This document shows, piece after piece, positions 31,413-39,635 of a DNA stretch of 64,000 nt. Origin of the DNA: Pseudomonadota bacterium. Lineage in GTDB: Bacteria > Pseudomonadota > Gammaproteobacteria > Acidiferrobacterales > Acidiferrobacteraceae. The position numbers and the translations under genes were made by a program. The stretch spans positions 1-64,000 of the forward strand of contig JAJYPD010000003.1 in assembly GCA_021795715.1 (NCBI GenBank), in the 5' to 3' direction. Numbering within the stretch: position 1 is the stretch's first letter; the number at the start of each line of letters is the position of its first letter. The notes beneath the pieces are model-generated. The model was not told the DNA's origin. It saw only the letters and a list, made by a program, of their open reading frames with translations, and did no database searches.

Positions 31413-32549
31413 ATGCACTGCTCCATTGAAGGCCCGATCACGGCCATTCCGGCAGCGACCTGGGACCGGCTGGCCGGCCCGCAGCCCTTTATGCGGCATG
31501 CCTTTCTGGCGGCTTTGGAAGAGGCCGGTTGCGTGGGTGCCGGTACCGGCTGGAGTCCGGAGATGATGCTCGTCTGTGAGGGGGACCGGCCGCTGGCCGC
31601 CGTCGCCCTCTACCGCAAGTCGCACTCCTACGGGGAGTATGTGTTCGACTGGGCGTGGGCCCGCGCCTACCAGCAGGCCGGCATCCGCTATTACCCGAAA
31701 CTCGTTGTCGCGTCGCCCTTCACGCCGGTCACAGGCAGGCGGTTGCTGTGCGCAGCCGACGCGCCCGCAGACCTTGCGGTCACCGTGCATGACGCCCTGC
31801 AGACGCATGCGCGCACCACCGGCGCATCATCCATCCATTGGCTCTTCACCGGTCCGGAAGACACCCGCCGGCTCGCGGATGCCGGCCTTTTGCTGCGCAC
31901 CGGCTACCAGTTTCATTGGCACAACGAGGGCTGGCGCGACTTCACCGACTTTCTCGGCGCGCTCACGCACGTAAAGCGCAAGAGCATCCGCCGCGAGCGG
32001 CAAAGTCTCGTCGACGCCGGAGTGCGCTTCACCTTCCACGAAGGACCAGACGTCACCGAGGCCCAGTGGGACCTCTTCTACGGCTTTTACCGCGCCACCA
32101 TCGAGAAATATGGCGCAATCCCCTATCTGACCCGCCGCTTTTTCTCGCTGCTCGGCGAGCGCGTGCCGGGCACTTTGCTGCTTATGGCCGAACACGCAGG
32201 CCGCGCCATCGCCGGCGCCCTCTATGTGCGCGACACCGACACCCTCTATGGGCGCTATTGGGGGACCGTGTCGCCCTTGCCGGGGCTGCATTTTGAGACC
32301 TGCTACTACCAGGCGATCGACTACTGCCTGCAAAACGGCCTGCAGCGCTTCGAGGCGGGCGCACAAGGCCCGCACAAGCTAAGCCGCGGCTTTCTGCCCG
32401 CCACGACCTCATCCCTGCATTGGCTCGATCACCCAAGCTTCAATCAGGCGGTGGCCGACTTTCTGGCCCGCGAACGGGCCGGGCTTGAGTATCAGCTGAC
32501 CGAACTCAACGAGCACTCACCCTTCAGGCATCCTGCGGAGCCCACCTGA
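31413..32549 (+). CDS. FemAB/GNAT-like predicted N-acyltransferase (COG3146 type)
   Basis: The 378-residue product resembles the COG3146 family of predicted N-acyltransferases: the first half has SYGEYVFDWAWARAYQQAGIRYYPKLV and PFTPVTGRRLL, and the second half has the GNAT-like segment KRKSIRRERQ and the C-terminal RFEAGAQGPHKLSRGF. No signal peptide. The substrate is unknown. It overlaps the next gene by one base (TGATG) and starts 31 bp after the TolC-like gene. Confidence 0.8.
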   Translation: MHCSIEGPITAIPAATWDRLAGPQPFMRHAFLAALEEAGCVGAGTGWSPEMMLVCEGDRPLAAVALYRKSHSYGEYVFDWAWARAYQQAGIRYYPKLVVASPFTPVTGRRLLCAADAPADLAVTVHDALQTHARTTGASSIHWLFTGPEDTRRLADAGLLLRTGYQFHWHNEGWRDFTDFLGALTHVKRKSIRRERQSLVDAGVRFTFHEGPDVTEAQWDLFYGFYRATIEKYGAIPYLTRRFFSLLGERVPGTLLLMAEHAGRAIAGALYVRDTDTLYGRYWGTVSPLPGLHFETCYYQAIDYCLQNGLQRFEAGAQGPHKLSRGFLPATTSSLHWLDHPSFNQAVADFLARERAGLEYQLTELNEHSPFRHPAEPT

Positions 32550-32752
32550 TGCGCACACTGGATGATTATGCATTGGACGAACTCAAGCGGCTTTACACCA
32601 CGCTGCACGCGGCCTTACCGACGGCGCCGGCCCTCATGGACAGCGAATGGCTCACCGATCTGCAGACTTATCTGATCGCCCGCGCCCGCCAGGCGCAGGT
32701 CGACGTGGCGGATCATGCGGCCTGGCGGGCGTGGCTTGACGAGGACGCGTGA
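32549..32752 (+). CDS. Small hypothetical protein upstream of aat
   Basis: A 67-residue acidic helical protein beginning MRTLDDYALDELKRLY, without recognised domain. It is translationally linked on both sides: its ATG overlaps the upstream stop (TGATG), and its stop is directly followed by the aat ATG. This packing argues that it is expressed. Confidence 0.68.
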   Translation: MRTLDDYALDELKRLYTTLHAALPTAPALMDSEWLTDLQTYLIARARQAQVDVADHAAWRAWLDEDA

Positions 32753-33439
32753 ATGCATTGGCTGCCCGCGGACACCTGGGATTTTCCACCGGTCACCCAC
32801 GCCCCCGCCGACGCGCCGCTTGCCGTCGGCGGCGACCTCCATCCCCAACGTCTTTTGCGCGCCTACCGCCTCGGCATCTTCCCCTGGTATAACGAGCCGC
32901 CGATCCTCTGGTGGTCGCCGGACCCGCGCATGGTGGTCGCGCCGCAGGCGGTCCGCATCAACCGCAGTCTCGCCCGGAGTTTGCGCCGCGCATCATGGAC
33001 CCTATCCTTCGACCGCGCGTTTGCCGAGGTCATCCGCGCATGCGCCGCGCCGCGCCGCAATGCGCAGGGCACGTGGCTATCGGCAGAGATGATCGCGGCC
33101 TATGAAGAACTGCACCGGCTTGGCTTTGCGCACAGCGTCGAATGCTGGCAGGACACGAAGCTCATCGGCGGCCTCTACGGCATCGCCCTGGGCGGAGCCT
33201 TCTTTGGCGAATCGATGTTCAGTCTCGCCACGGATGCCTCCAAGATCGCCTTCGTACGGCTGGCGGCGGTCCTGGCGCGGTGGAATTTCTCCTTGATCGA
33301 CTGTCAGGTCAGCTCGGCGCACATGGCTTCGCTCGGCGCCGTGGCGCTGCCCCGCGAAACGTTTCTTGCCCGGCTGCGCGACGCCCTCGCCGCGCCGCCC
33401 CGGCCTGGCCCCTGGCGTGACATAACGGGATTACAATGA
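32753..33439 (+). CDS. aat: Leucyl/phenylalanyl-tRNA-protein transferase
   Basis: Aat adds Leu or Phe from aminoacyl-tRNA to proteins with N-terminal Lys or Arg, creating N-degrons read by ClpS. The 228-residue product has FPPVTHAPADAPLAVGGDL, the signature YRLGIFPWYNEPPILWWSPDPRMV, and GGLYGIALGGAFFGESMFSLATDASKIAF. It overlaps bpt by 4 bp, and clpA-clpS lie about 1.5 kb away. Confidence 0.97.
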   Translation: MHWLPADTWDFPPVTHAPADAPLAVGGDLHPQRLLRAYRLGIFPWYNEPPILWWSPDPRMVVAPQAVRINRSLARSLRRASWTLSFDRAFAEVIRACAAPRRNAQGTWLSAEMIAAYEELHRLGFAHSVECWQDTKLIGGLYGIALGGAFFGESMFSLATDASKIAFVRLAAVLARWNFSLIDCQVSSAHMASLGAVALPRETFLARLRDALAAPPRPGPWRDITGLQ

Positions 33440-34161
33440 GCGATTCACTCCCCAACCTCTTCTTGTCGACCGCGCACGAGTGCAGCTATCTGCCGGATCG
33501 CGCCGCCAACACCCTGTTCATGGATCCGCGCTTCCCGCTCAGCACGGAACTTTTCGGGGACTTCAACCGCCGCGGCTTCCGCCGCAGCGGTGATCTGATC
33601 TACCGTCCACACTGCCAGGGTTGCCACGCCTGCGTGCCGGTGCGCATCCCCGTGGAATCCTTTATGGCGTCCCGCGCACAGCGGCGCACGCTGCTGCGCA
33701 ACCGCGACGTGCGCATGGTGGTGAAAAGACCGGTGTTCGACAACGAGCATTTCGCCCTGTTTCTTCGCTACCAGAACCACCGGCATACCGGCGGCTCCAT
33801 GGCCAATCCCGACCCGCCGACATACATGCGCTTTCTCGTGGGCCAGCAGGTCGAAACGCTGTTCTACGAATTCCGCGCCGACGGCCGGCTGCTTGCGGTC
33901 GCGGTGATCGACAGCCTGCCGGATGGCCTGTCGGCGGTCTATACGTTTTACGAGCCCGACCTGCCGCAACGCGGCCTCGGCACATTCTCCATCCTGTCGC
34001 AGGTGCGCCTGACCCACGAACTCGGTCTGCCCTTTCTCTATCTCGGCTATTGGATCGAGGCGAGCCCGAAGATGGCCTACAAGAGCCGTTTCCAGCCCCT
34101 CGAGGGGTACCGCAACGGGCGCTGGGCGCGCCTGTCGGCGGAGAGCGGACCGGCTTCATGA
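33436..34161 (+). CDS. bpt: Aspartate/glutamate leucyltransferase (ATE1-related)
   Basis: Bpt adds Leu to N-terminal Asp or Glu, complementing Aat in the bacterial N-degron pathway. The 241-residue product has the ATE N-domain cysteines in [18 protein letters not shown] and [18 protein letters not shown], and the ATE C-domain with [12 protein letters not shown] and [21 protein letters not shown]. Distinction from arginyltransferase is by the prokaryotic family context. Confidence 0.94.
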   Translation: MSDSLPNLFLSTAHECSYLPDRAANTLFMDPRFPLSTELFGDFNRRGFRRSGDLIYRPHCQGCHACVPVRIPVESFMASRAQRRTLLRNRDVRMVVKRPVFDNEHFALFLRYQNHRHTGGSMANPDPPTYMRFLVGQQVETLFYEFRADGRLLAVAVIDSLPDGLSAVYTFYEPDLPQRGLGTFSILSQVRLTHELGLPFLYLGYWIEASPKMAYKSRFQPLEGYRNGRWARLSAESGPAS

Positions 34162-34249
34162 TCCGCCGCCTGGGGCCGCCCGGGCCCCGGTGCTTTACGG
34201 GCCGCCCGCCTTACGGCATCATAGGACGCGTTTTGTCGGGAGGTCTCTA

Positions 34250-34468
34250 GTGTCAAAAGAAGAACACATCGAAATGGAAGGCACCATCGTTGACACGCTG
34301 CCGAACACGCTGTTTCGTGTGCGGCTCGACAATGGCCACCTGGTCACCGCACACATATCGGGCAAGATGCGCAAGAACTACATCCGCATCCTGACGGGCG
34401 ACAAGGTCACGGTCCAGCTCACCCCTTACGATCTCACCAAGGGCCGCATCGTCTTCCGCGCCCGCTAG
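34250..34468 (+). CDS. infA: Translation initiation factor IF-1
   Basis: A 72-residue S1/OB-fold protein that binds the ribosomal A site during initiation. The sequence [20 protein letters not shown] through [32 protein letters not shown] is close to the E. coli protein. It begins with GTG, fixed by GGGAGG about 8 nt upstream. It ends directly against the stop codon of the convergent hypothetical gene. Confidence 0.98.
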   Translation: MSKEEHIEMEGTIVDTLPNTLFRVRLDNGHLVTAHISGKMRKNYIRILTGDKVTVQLTPYDLTKGRIVFRAR

Positions 34469-34816
34469 TTACGCATATTTCGGTGCCACCAGCAGCGCCT
34501 CCGGCAGATACAGCTTCAGGCAGCAGGCGATATCCAGAATCACGCCAGGGCGCGTCCTGACGCTGACCCACAGCAGATTGAGGCGCAGATTGAGGTCGGC
34601 AAACACGACCTCGGGAAAGCGCAGGAGCACCCCTTTGATCAGACGGGTCCTTGCGCCGCGCTGTCCACCCGGACGCTCGCGCAGCCCCGGGAACAGCATC
34701 ATGAAATCCGCCAGTCGCTCACCGGTGGCATCATCGCGGGTGGGGACCCGCTCATAGAGCGGAGCCGCCGGGTCCACCGCAGGTCCGGCGCGAACGTCCG
34801 CGCCGGCCGCACACAT
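34469..34816 (-). CDS. Conserved hypothetical protein downstream of clpA, 115 aa
   Basis: Starts MCAAGADVRAGPAVDP and holds the compact segment VVFADLNLRLNLLWVSV, which reads as alternating beta-type sequence, plus LADFMMLFPGLRERP. I recall similar proteins only as unnamed; no function is claimed. It starts 4 bp after the clpA stop and so should share its transcript. A longer frame into clpA exists but would overlap it by about 100 bp. Confidence 0.65.
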   Translation of the reverse strand: MCAAGADVRAGPAVDPAAPLYERVPTRDDATGERLADFMMLFPGLRERPGGQRGARTRLIKGVLLRFPEVVFADLNLRLNLLWVSVRTRPGVILDIACCLKLYLPEALLVAPKYA

Positions 34817-34820
34817 CACC

Positions 34821-37082
34821 TCATTCCTGAATACCCACAGGTTTCTCGGCATAGTCGAACACCAGGTTGTCGTCCTCTTCGCGCACCACGACGCTGCCGC
34901 CATGCACGAGGCACCCAAACAGCAACTCGTTGGCGAGCGGCTTTTTGATGCGTTCCTGGATCAAGCGCGCCATGGGTCGCGCGCCCATGGCCGCGTCGTA
35001 ACCATGTCTCGCAAGCCATGCCCGGGCAGAGGCTTCGACCTCGATCCCCACCCCTTTCTCCTCAAGCTGACCTTCGAGTTCAACGATGAACTTGTCGACG
35101 ACATGGGCAATCGTCTCCGGCGCCAGGGGCTTGAAGCTGATGACGGCATCGAGCCGGTTGCGAAACTCCGGCGTAAAAGTCTGCTCGATGGCAAGGCCCT
35201 CGTCTCCCGCCTTTTCGCCCGGCATGAAGCCCATGCTCTTTTTCGACAGCTGTTCGGCTCCGGCGTTCGTCGTCATCACCAGAATCACATGGCGGAAGTC
35301 CGCCTTGCGCCCGTTGTTGTCCGTGAGCGTGCCGTGATCCATCACCTGCAGCAGCAAATTGAAGACGCCCGGATGCGCCTTCTCGATCTCATCTAGCAAA
35401 AGCACCGCGTGGGGATGCTTGTTGACGGCATCCGTCAAAAGCCCGCCCTGGTCGAAACCGACGTATCCAGGCGGTGCGCCGATCAGGCGCGACACCGTAT
35501 GCCGCTCCATGTACTCGGACATGTCGAACCGGATGAGCTGCAGCCCGAGTGTATAGGCGAGCTGCCGGGTGACCTCGGTCTTGCCGACACCGGTCGGACC
35601 CGAAAACAAATAAGACCCGATCGGCTTCTCGCCTTCGCGCAGACCCGAGCGCGCCATCTTGATCGACGACGCCAGCGCCTCGACCGCTGCGTCCTGGCCA
35701 AACACGACGAGCTTCAGATCACGCTCGAGGTTGCGCAGCGTCTCGCGGTCCGAGGTCGACACATGCCGCTGGGGGATGCGTGCGATGCGCGCCACGATCT
35801 CCTCGATTTCCGGCACACCGATCGTCTTCTTGCGCTTGCTCGGCGCGGCGAGATGAACGCTCGCTCCGGCTTCGTCGATGACATCGATGGCCTTGTCCGG
35901 CAAATGCCGGTCGCCGATGTAGCGATCGGCCAGTTCGACGGCGCTGCGCAGCGCCTGCTGCGTGTAACGCACGCCATGATGCTGCTCGAACTTCGGCTTC
36001 AGTCCGCGCAGGATCTGCACAGCCTCTTCCACGGAGGGCTCCGGTACATCGATCTTCTGGAAGCGCCGCGCCAGCGCCCGGTCCTTTTCAAAAATGCCGC
36101 GGTATTCCTGGTATGTGGTCGAACCGATGCATTTCAGTTCGCCGCTCGCCAGCGCGGGTTTCAGCAGATTGGATGCGTCCATCGCGCCACCCGACGCCGC
36201 ACCGGCGCCAATGATCGTATGGATCTCGTCTATGAACAGCACCGCCTTTTCCTGCTTCTTCAGATGCTGGATGACGGCCTTCAAGCGCTTCTCGAAATCA
36301 CCGCGGTACTTCGTGCCGGCGAGCAGCGCGCCCATGTCGAGTGCGTAGATGGTGCTGTCGGCCAGAATGTCCGGCACCTCGCCATCGACGATCTTTTTCG
36401 CCAGGCCCTCGGCGATGGCGGTCTTGCCGACGCCGGCTTCGCCGACATACAGCGGATTATTCTTGCGCCGGCGGCACAGAATCTGGATGGTGCGCTCCAT
36501 CTCATGGTCGCGCCCGATGAGCGGATCGATCTTGCCAAGCCGCGCCTGTTCGTTCAGGTTGACGGCAAAGACATCGAGAGCGCCGCGCTCGCCCGGCGCC
36601 GCCCCTTCTTCCTGTTCCTCGGTGGGTGACAATTCCTGTCCCTCGCCCGGCACCTTGGAGATCCCGTGCGAGATGTAATTGACGACATCAAAGCGCGTGA
36701 TGTTCTGCTTCTGCAGAAAATACACGGCGTGCGATTCCTTCTCGCTGAAGATCGCGACCAGCACGTTGGCGCCCGTCACCTCTTTCTTGCCCACCCCCTG
36801 CACATGGAGGACGGCGCGCTGGATGACACGCTGAAACCCCAATGTCGGCTGGGTCTCGGCCTGACTGCCTGGCGCCAAGGTGGGCACATTCTCGCGCAGG
36901 AAACCCGCCAGCGTACGCCGCAGCTCTTCGATGTTGCCGCCACAGGCGCGCAACACGCGCGATGCGCTGGGATTGTCGAGCAGCGCCGCCAGAAGGTGCT
37001 CGACGGTAATGAACTCATGGCGCTTCTCGCGGGCATCCTGAAACGCCATGTTCAGGGAAAACTCGAGTTCCTGGGATAACAT
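34821..37082 (-). CDS. clpA: ATP-dependent Clp protease ATP-binding subunit ClpA
   Basis: AAA+ unfoldase that feeds ClpP; with ClpS it degrades N-degron substrates. The 753-residue product has the Clp N-domain ([36 protein letters not shown]), Walker A motifs GEAGVGKTA and GPTGVGKTE, and lacks the long middle domain of ClpB. GGAGGTG precedes the ATG. It follows clpS by 28 bp. ClpP is not in the window. Confidence 0.98.
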   Translation of the reverse strand: MLSQELEFSLNMAFQDAREKRHEFITVEHLLAALLDNPSASRVLRACGGNIEELRRTLAGFLRENVPTLAPGSQAETQPTLGFQRVIQRAVLHVQGVGKKEVTGANVLVAIFSEKESHAVYFLQKQNITRFDVVNYISHGISKVPGEGQELSPTEEQEEGAAPGERGALDVFAVNLNEQARLGKIDPLIGRDHEMERTIQILCRRRKNNPLYVGEAGVGKTAIAEGLAKKIVDGEVPDILADSTIYALDMGALLAGTKYRGDFEKRLKAVIQHLKKQEKAVLFIDEIHTIIGAGAASGGAMDASNLLKPALASGELKCIGSTTYQEYRGIFEKDRALARRFQKIDVPEPSVEEAVQILRGLKPKFEQHHGVRYTQQALRSAVELADRYIGDRHLPDKAIDVIDEAGASVHLAAPSKRKKTIGVPEIEEIVARIARIPQRHVSTSDRETLRNLERDLKLVVFGQDAAVEALASSIKMARSGLREGEKPIGSYLFSGPTGVGKTEVTRQLAYTLGLQLIRFDMSEYMERHTVSRLIGAPPGYVGFDQGGLLTDAVNKHPHAVLLLDEIEKAHPGVFNLLLQVMDHGTLTDNNGRKADFRHVILVMTTNAGAEQLSKKSMGFMPGEKAGDEGLAIEQTFTPEFRNRLDAVISFKPLAPETIAHVVDKFIVELEGQLEEKGVGIEVEASARAWLARHGYDAAMGARPMARLIQERIKKPLANELLFGCLVHGGSVVVREEDDNLVFDYAEKPVGIQE

Positions 37083-37110
37083 GCTAGGAACACCTCCGAT
37101 TCACGAATCC

Positions 37111-37428
37111 TTACTCCGGCTCCAGCGTGCATTGCAGCGGATGCTGGTTCTCACCGGAAAACGTCATCACTTGTCTAACTTTAGTCTCCGCCACTTCCCG
37201 TGTATATACACCACAGATCCCCATACCCCGTTGATGCACGTGCAGCATGATGCGTGTCGCGTCCTCCCGGCTCCTGTGAAAGATGCGTTCGAGAATCAAC
37301 ACGACAAACTCCATCGGAGTATAGTCGTCATTCAGCAGGATCACCTTGTACAAAGGCGGTTTTGCCAGCCTCGGCTTGGCCTCCTGAACACCGATGTCCT
37401 CATGAAAGCGTGGATCGTCGTTGGCCAT
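37111..37428 (-). CDS. clpS: ClpS adaptor protein
   Basis: ClpS binds N-terminal Leu, Phe, Tyr or Trp and hands the protein to ClpA. The 105-residue product has an unstructured N-terminal extension and the core [42 protein letters not shown], with the NDD and MEFV residues of the N-degron pocket. It is divergent from the cold-shock gene. Confidence 0.97.
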   Translation of the reverse strand: MANDDPRFHEDIGVQEAKPRLAKPPLYKVILLNDDYTPMEFVVLILERIFHRSREDATRIMLHVHQRGMGICGVYTREVAETKVRQVMTFSGENQHPLQCTLEPE

Positions 37429-37539
37429 AACGTTGTCTCGCTCTAATGCCCGATTACGGCGTTTTGATGCGATTATACGCGCATTTGGCCCCCCGCACGG
37501 GGCCGCTCATCTGCGCCCGCGACACCCCCCGAAAAACCC

Positions 37540-37570
37540 TTGACACCGAGACGGAAACGAGCATCATAGT
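37540..37570 (+). promoter_or_regulatory. Candidate cold-shock gene promoter with long leader
   Basis: A perfect TTGACA (37540-37545) is followed at 19 bp by CATAGT (37565-37570). Transcription from here would give a leader of about 95 nt before the cold-shock ATG; long 5' leaders are typical of cspA-type mRNAs. The spacer is long and the -10 imperfect. Confidence 0.45.
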
Positions 37571-37674
37571 GCTGGGCTCGATTGTTTCGGCCCGGTTACG
37601 GAGAGCTTTACCCAAAAAATGACCCGCCTACAAGCTAAGCCATGGCGGGCAGCGTCACTAGGGGGATTACGCGT

Positions 37675-37878
37675 ATGGCAACAGGAACTGTCAAATGGTT
37701 CAACGCGAGCAAGGGTTATGGCTTTATCTCGCCTGCAGCGGGCGGGGATGATGTCTTCGCCCACTTCTCGGCCATTCAGATGGAAGGCTACAAAACCCTG
37801 AAGGAAGGCCAGGAGGTGGAATACGAGGTACAGCACGGTCCCAAGGGGCCGCAGGCCTCGAACATCCGTTCGCTCTGA
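37675..37878 (+). CDS. Cold-shock protein (CspA family)
   Basis: A 67-residue single cold-shock domain, with RNP1 KGYGFISP and RNP2 DVFAHFSAI, that binds single-stranded nucleic acid and prevents mRNA structure. The start MATGTVKWF is standard; AGGGGG lies about 9 nt before it. It stands alone, followed by GC-rich dyads near 37890-37920 that may act as terminator though no T-tract follows. Confidence 0.95.
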   Translation: MATGTVKWFNASKGYGFISPAAGGDDVFAHFSAIQMEGYKTLKEGQEVEYEVQHGPKGPQASNIRSL

Positions 37879-37967
37879 ACCACACGCCCGCCGCGCAGGG
37901 GTGCTGCCGCGCCCCTGCCGCCGGCGGCCGCGCAACACCCGTTCATCACACCCCCTCCTGCTTTCCC

Positions 37968-39143
37968 CTACAGACGGCGATGCGTGCTCCAGAGGACGTA
38001 GGCTGTGTGCATGTCGTGCCGCAAAGCCCGCTCGATCAACGCCCGCTCCCGCGCGGTCATCCGGTAGCGGGCCAGATAGGCACGGAAAAAGCGCAGGTAG
38101 GCCGCGTCCGGATAGACGACGATGCGGGCCGCAACGCCCGTGGCATGGGCCGCTTGTGGCATGACGTAGACGAGCCGGCGGGTGGCGCCCGGCGGCAAGC
38201 GCGTGTCGAAATACTCGCGCGTAAGATCGAGATTGATGCGCCGGGCGATCACACTTTGCCGGCGGGTCCCCGCGCACACCCTGTCGCCGCAGAGCTCCTC
38301 GATGCTCATCACGACCTTGGGTGTCGTATAGGTCGGAAAATCGTGCCCCACGCCGGTGTTGGTCAAAGACAGCCGCGCGCAAACGCGCCTTTGGCCGCAA
38401 ATCCGTATGCGCCAGCGCACTTGCACGGCGCGCCGCACAAATCCCGGGTCATGAATGCCGGCAAAGCGATGGCGGCCGCCGGGCATGTGGCAACTCTGGC
38501 AGGTGACCCCCTCCAGCCGGTAACGGCTGTCGTACCATTCGTTGTAGGTGTTCTCGAGGAGCACGCCATCAAGCCGCGCCCCATCGCGGTGAAACTGGTG
38601 GCAGACGGCGCAGAAACGGCTGCGCGTGAAGGCGGACTCGGGCGTGAATCCATTGTGAATCATCCGGCCCGCGGCGAGGAAGGCGGCCAGGGGTGGCCCA
38701 AACCGCTGATAGTGGCGCACATGGCAGTCGGCACAGCTGACACCGTATCGCGCCACGGCGTGCAGGCGGCCGCCGCGGATGAAGGATCGCACCTCGCGCC
38801 ATGAGCCCCGGCCCGGCGCATGACAAGACAGGCAACCCTCCGCAAACCCCCGGGCGCGCACGCCTGCGACCGCCAGCTGGCCGATCACACCCGGACCCAT
38901 GGCTTGTGCGTGGCGGCTCGTCTTCCACGCATCGTACTGGGCGGCATGACACAAAGCGCAGGCGCGCGGAGACAAGCGGGTCTCGAAGGCGGGCCAATGC
39001 GGAATCCGCGCGCCGCCCAGGGGCACGGGGGTATGCCAATAACGCGCCAGAAAGGCCGTCGTCGGGAAGCTGCGTGCCGCCGGCGCCAGCACCAGCCCGC
39101 ACACAGCCGCGACCGTCATCAGGACTTGCCGCGCGCGGCGCAT
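37968..39143 (-). CDS. Periplasmic pentaheme c-type cytochrome
   Basis: The 391-residue product has an N-terminal signal (residues about 1-25) and five CxxCH heme sites: CALCH 62-66, CLSCH 104-108, CADCH 137-141, CAVCH 178-182 and CQSCH 215-219. The motif NTYNEWYDS then CQSCHMPGG resembles multiheme cytochromes of the c554/NrfA-like superfamily. The C-terminal 170 residues lack hemes and look beta-rich (LTNTGVGHDFPTYTTPKVVMSI). A role in periplasmic electron transfer is inferred; the donor and acceptor are unknown. The NACG-repeat peptide gene lies 57 bp upstream on the same strand. Confidence 0.88.
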   Translation of the reverse strand: MRRARQVLMTVAAVCGLVLAPAARSFPTTAFLARYWHTPVPLGGARIPHWPAFETRLSPRACALCHAAQYDAWKTSRHAQAMGPGVIGQLAVAGVRARGFAEGCLSCHAPGRGSWREVRSFIRGGRLHAVARYGVSCADCHVRHYQRFGPPLAAFLAAGRMIHNGFTPESAFTRSRFCAVCHQFHRDGARLDGVLLENTYNEWYDSRYRLEGVTCQSCHMPGGRHRFAGIHDPGFVRRAVQVRWRIRICGQRRVCARLSLTNTGVGHDFPTYTTPKVVMSIEELCGDRVCAGTRRQSVIARRINLDLTREYFDTRLPPGATRRLVYVMPQAAHATGVAARIVVYPDAAYLRFFRAYLARYRMTARERALIERALRHDMHTAYVLWSTHRRL

Positions 39144-39200
39144 CGAAACGAGGGATCCGGTGACGCCCCGACCCCACCGGGGGCGCGGGGCATCGCCCCG

Positions 39201-39410
39201 TTACGACATGTTCGAACCGCAGGCGTTCTTCGGCATCTTCTTCGACGATCCGCCGGCATTGTGCGGCGCCTTCTTGTTGGCACCGCAGGCATTGTGCATG
39301 GCCTGTCCCGACGACCCGCAGGCATTCTTCATGTCTGCCTGGGCCGTGGTCAGCGCCACCGTCGCCACGAGACCCAAAACCGCATACAGCGCGTGCACGG
39401 ACTTCTGCAT
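39201..39410 (-). CDS. Secreted NACG-repeat peptide, function unknown
   Basis: The 69-residue product has a clear signal peptide (about 1-25, cleavage after TAQA) and a short mature part made of four 11-residue units with NACG at 29-32, 40-43 and 62-65 and NAGG at 51-54. Each mature copy thus has one Cys, lost by one base change (TGC to GGC) in the third. Lys, Ser, Met and His fill the rest. It may bind metal or a heme partner, or be modified, but no modifying enzyme is nearby. A GGAGG site precedes the ATG. Probably co-transcribed with the cytochrome. Confidence 0.78.
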   Translation of the reverse strand: MQKSVHALYAVLGLVATVALTTAQADMKNACGSSGQAMHNACGANKKAPHNAGGSSKKMPKNACGSNMS

Positions 39411-39635
39411 CCCGACCTCCTTATGTTGTCATTGTCATCATGATCCAAGCCGTCTTCGCCGCGCCCGCGGCCCACCGCCGACGGATACCGCGCAGCGGGG
39501 GCCACGCAACGAAGGCGGGCACCAACCGATCCGCGATCGCCACAGCTTGCATCCATTCTAAAGGTGCCGCCGGCCATTATCCAGTCGCAGGCCACCTGTA
39601 GACCCGCGTAGCGCCCATACGCCCGCGATCCGTTC

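Noticed and set aside
35409-36629. A 406-codon open frame opposite clpA
   Set aside because: Shadow of clpA with Arg/Gln/His-rich translation and no ribosome site.
39201-39410. NACG peptide as a bufferin or HvfA-type modified peptide
   Set aside because: No DUF692/MNIO oxidase or partner gene lies nearby and the repeat is NACG, not the EGKCG type.
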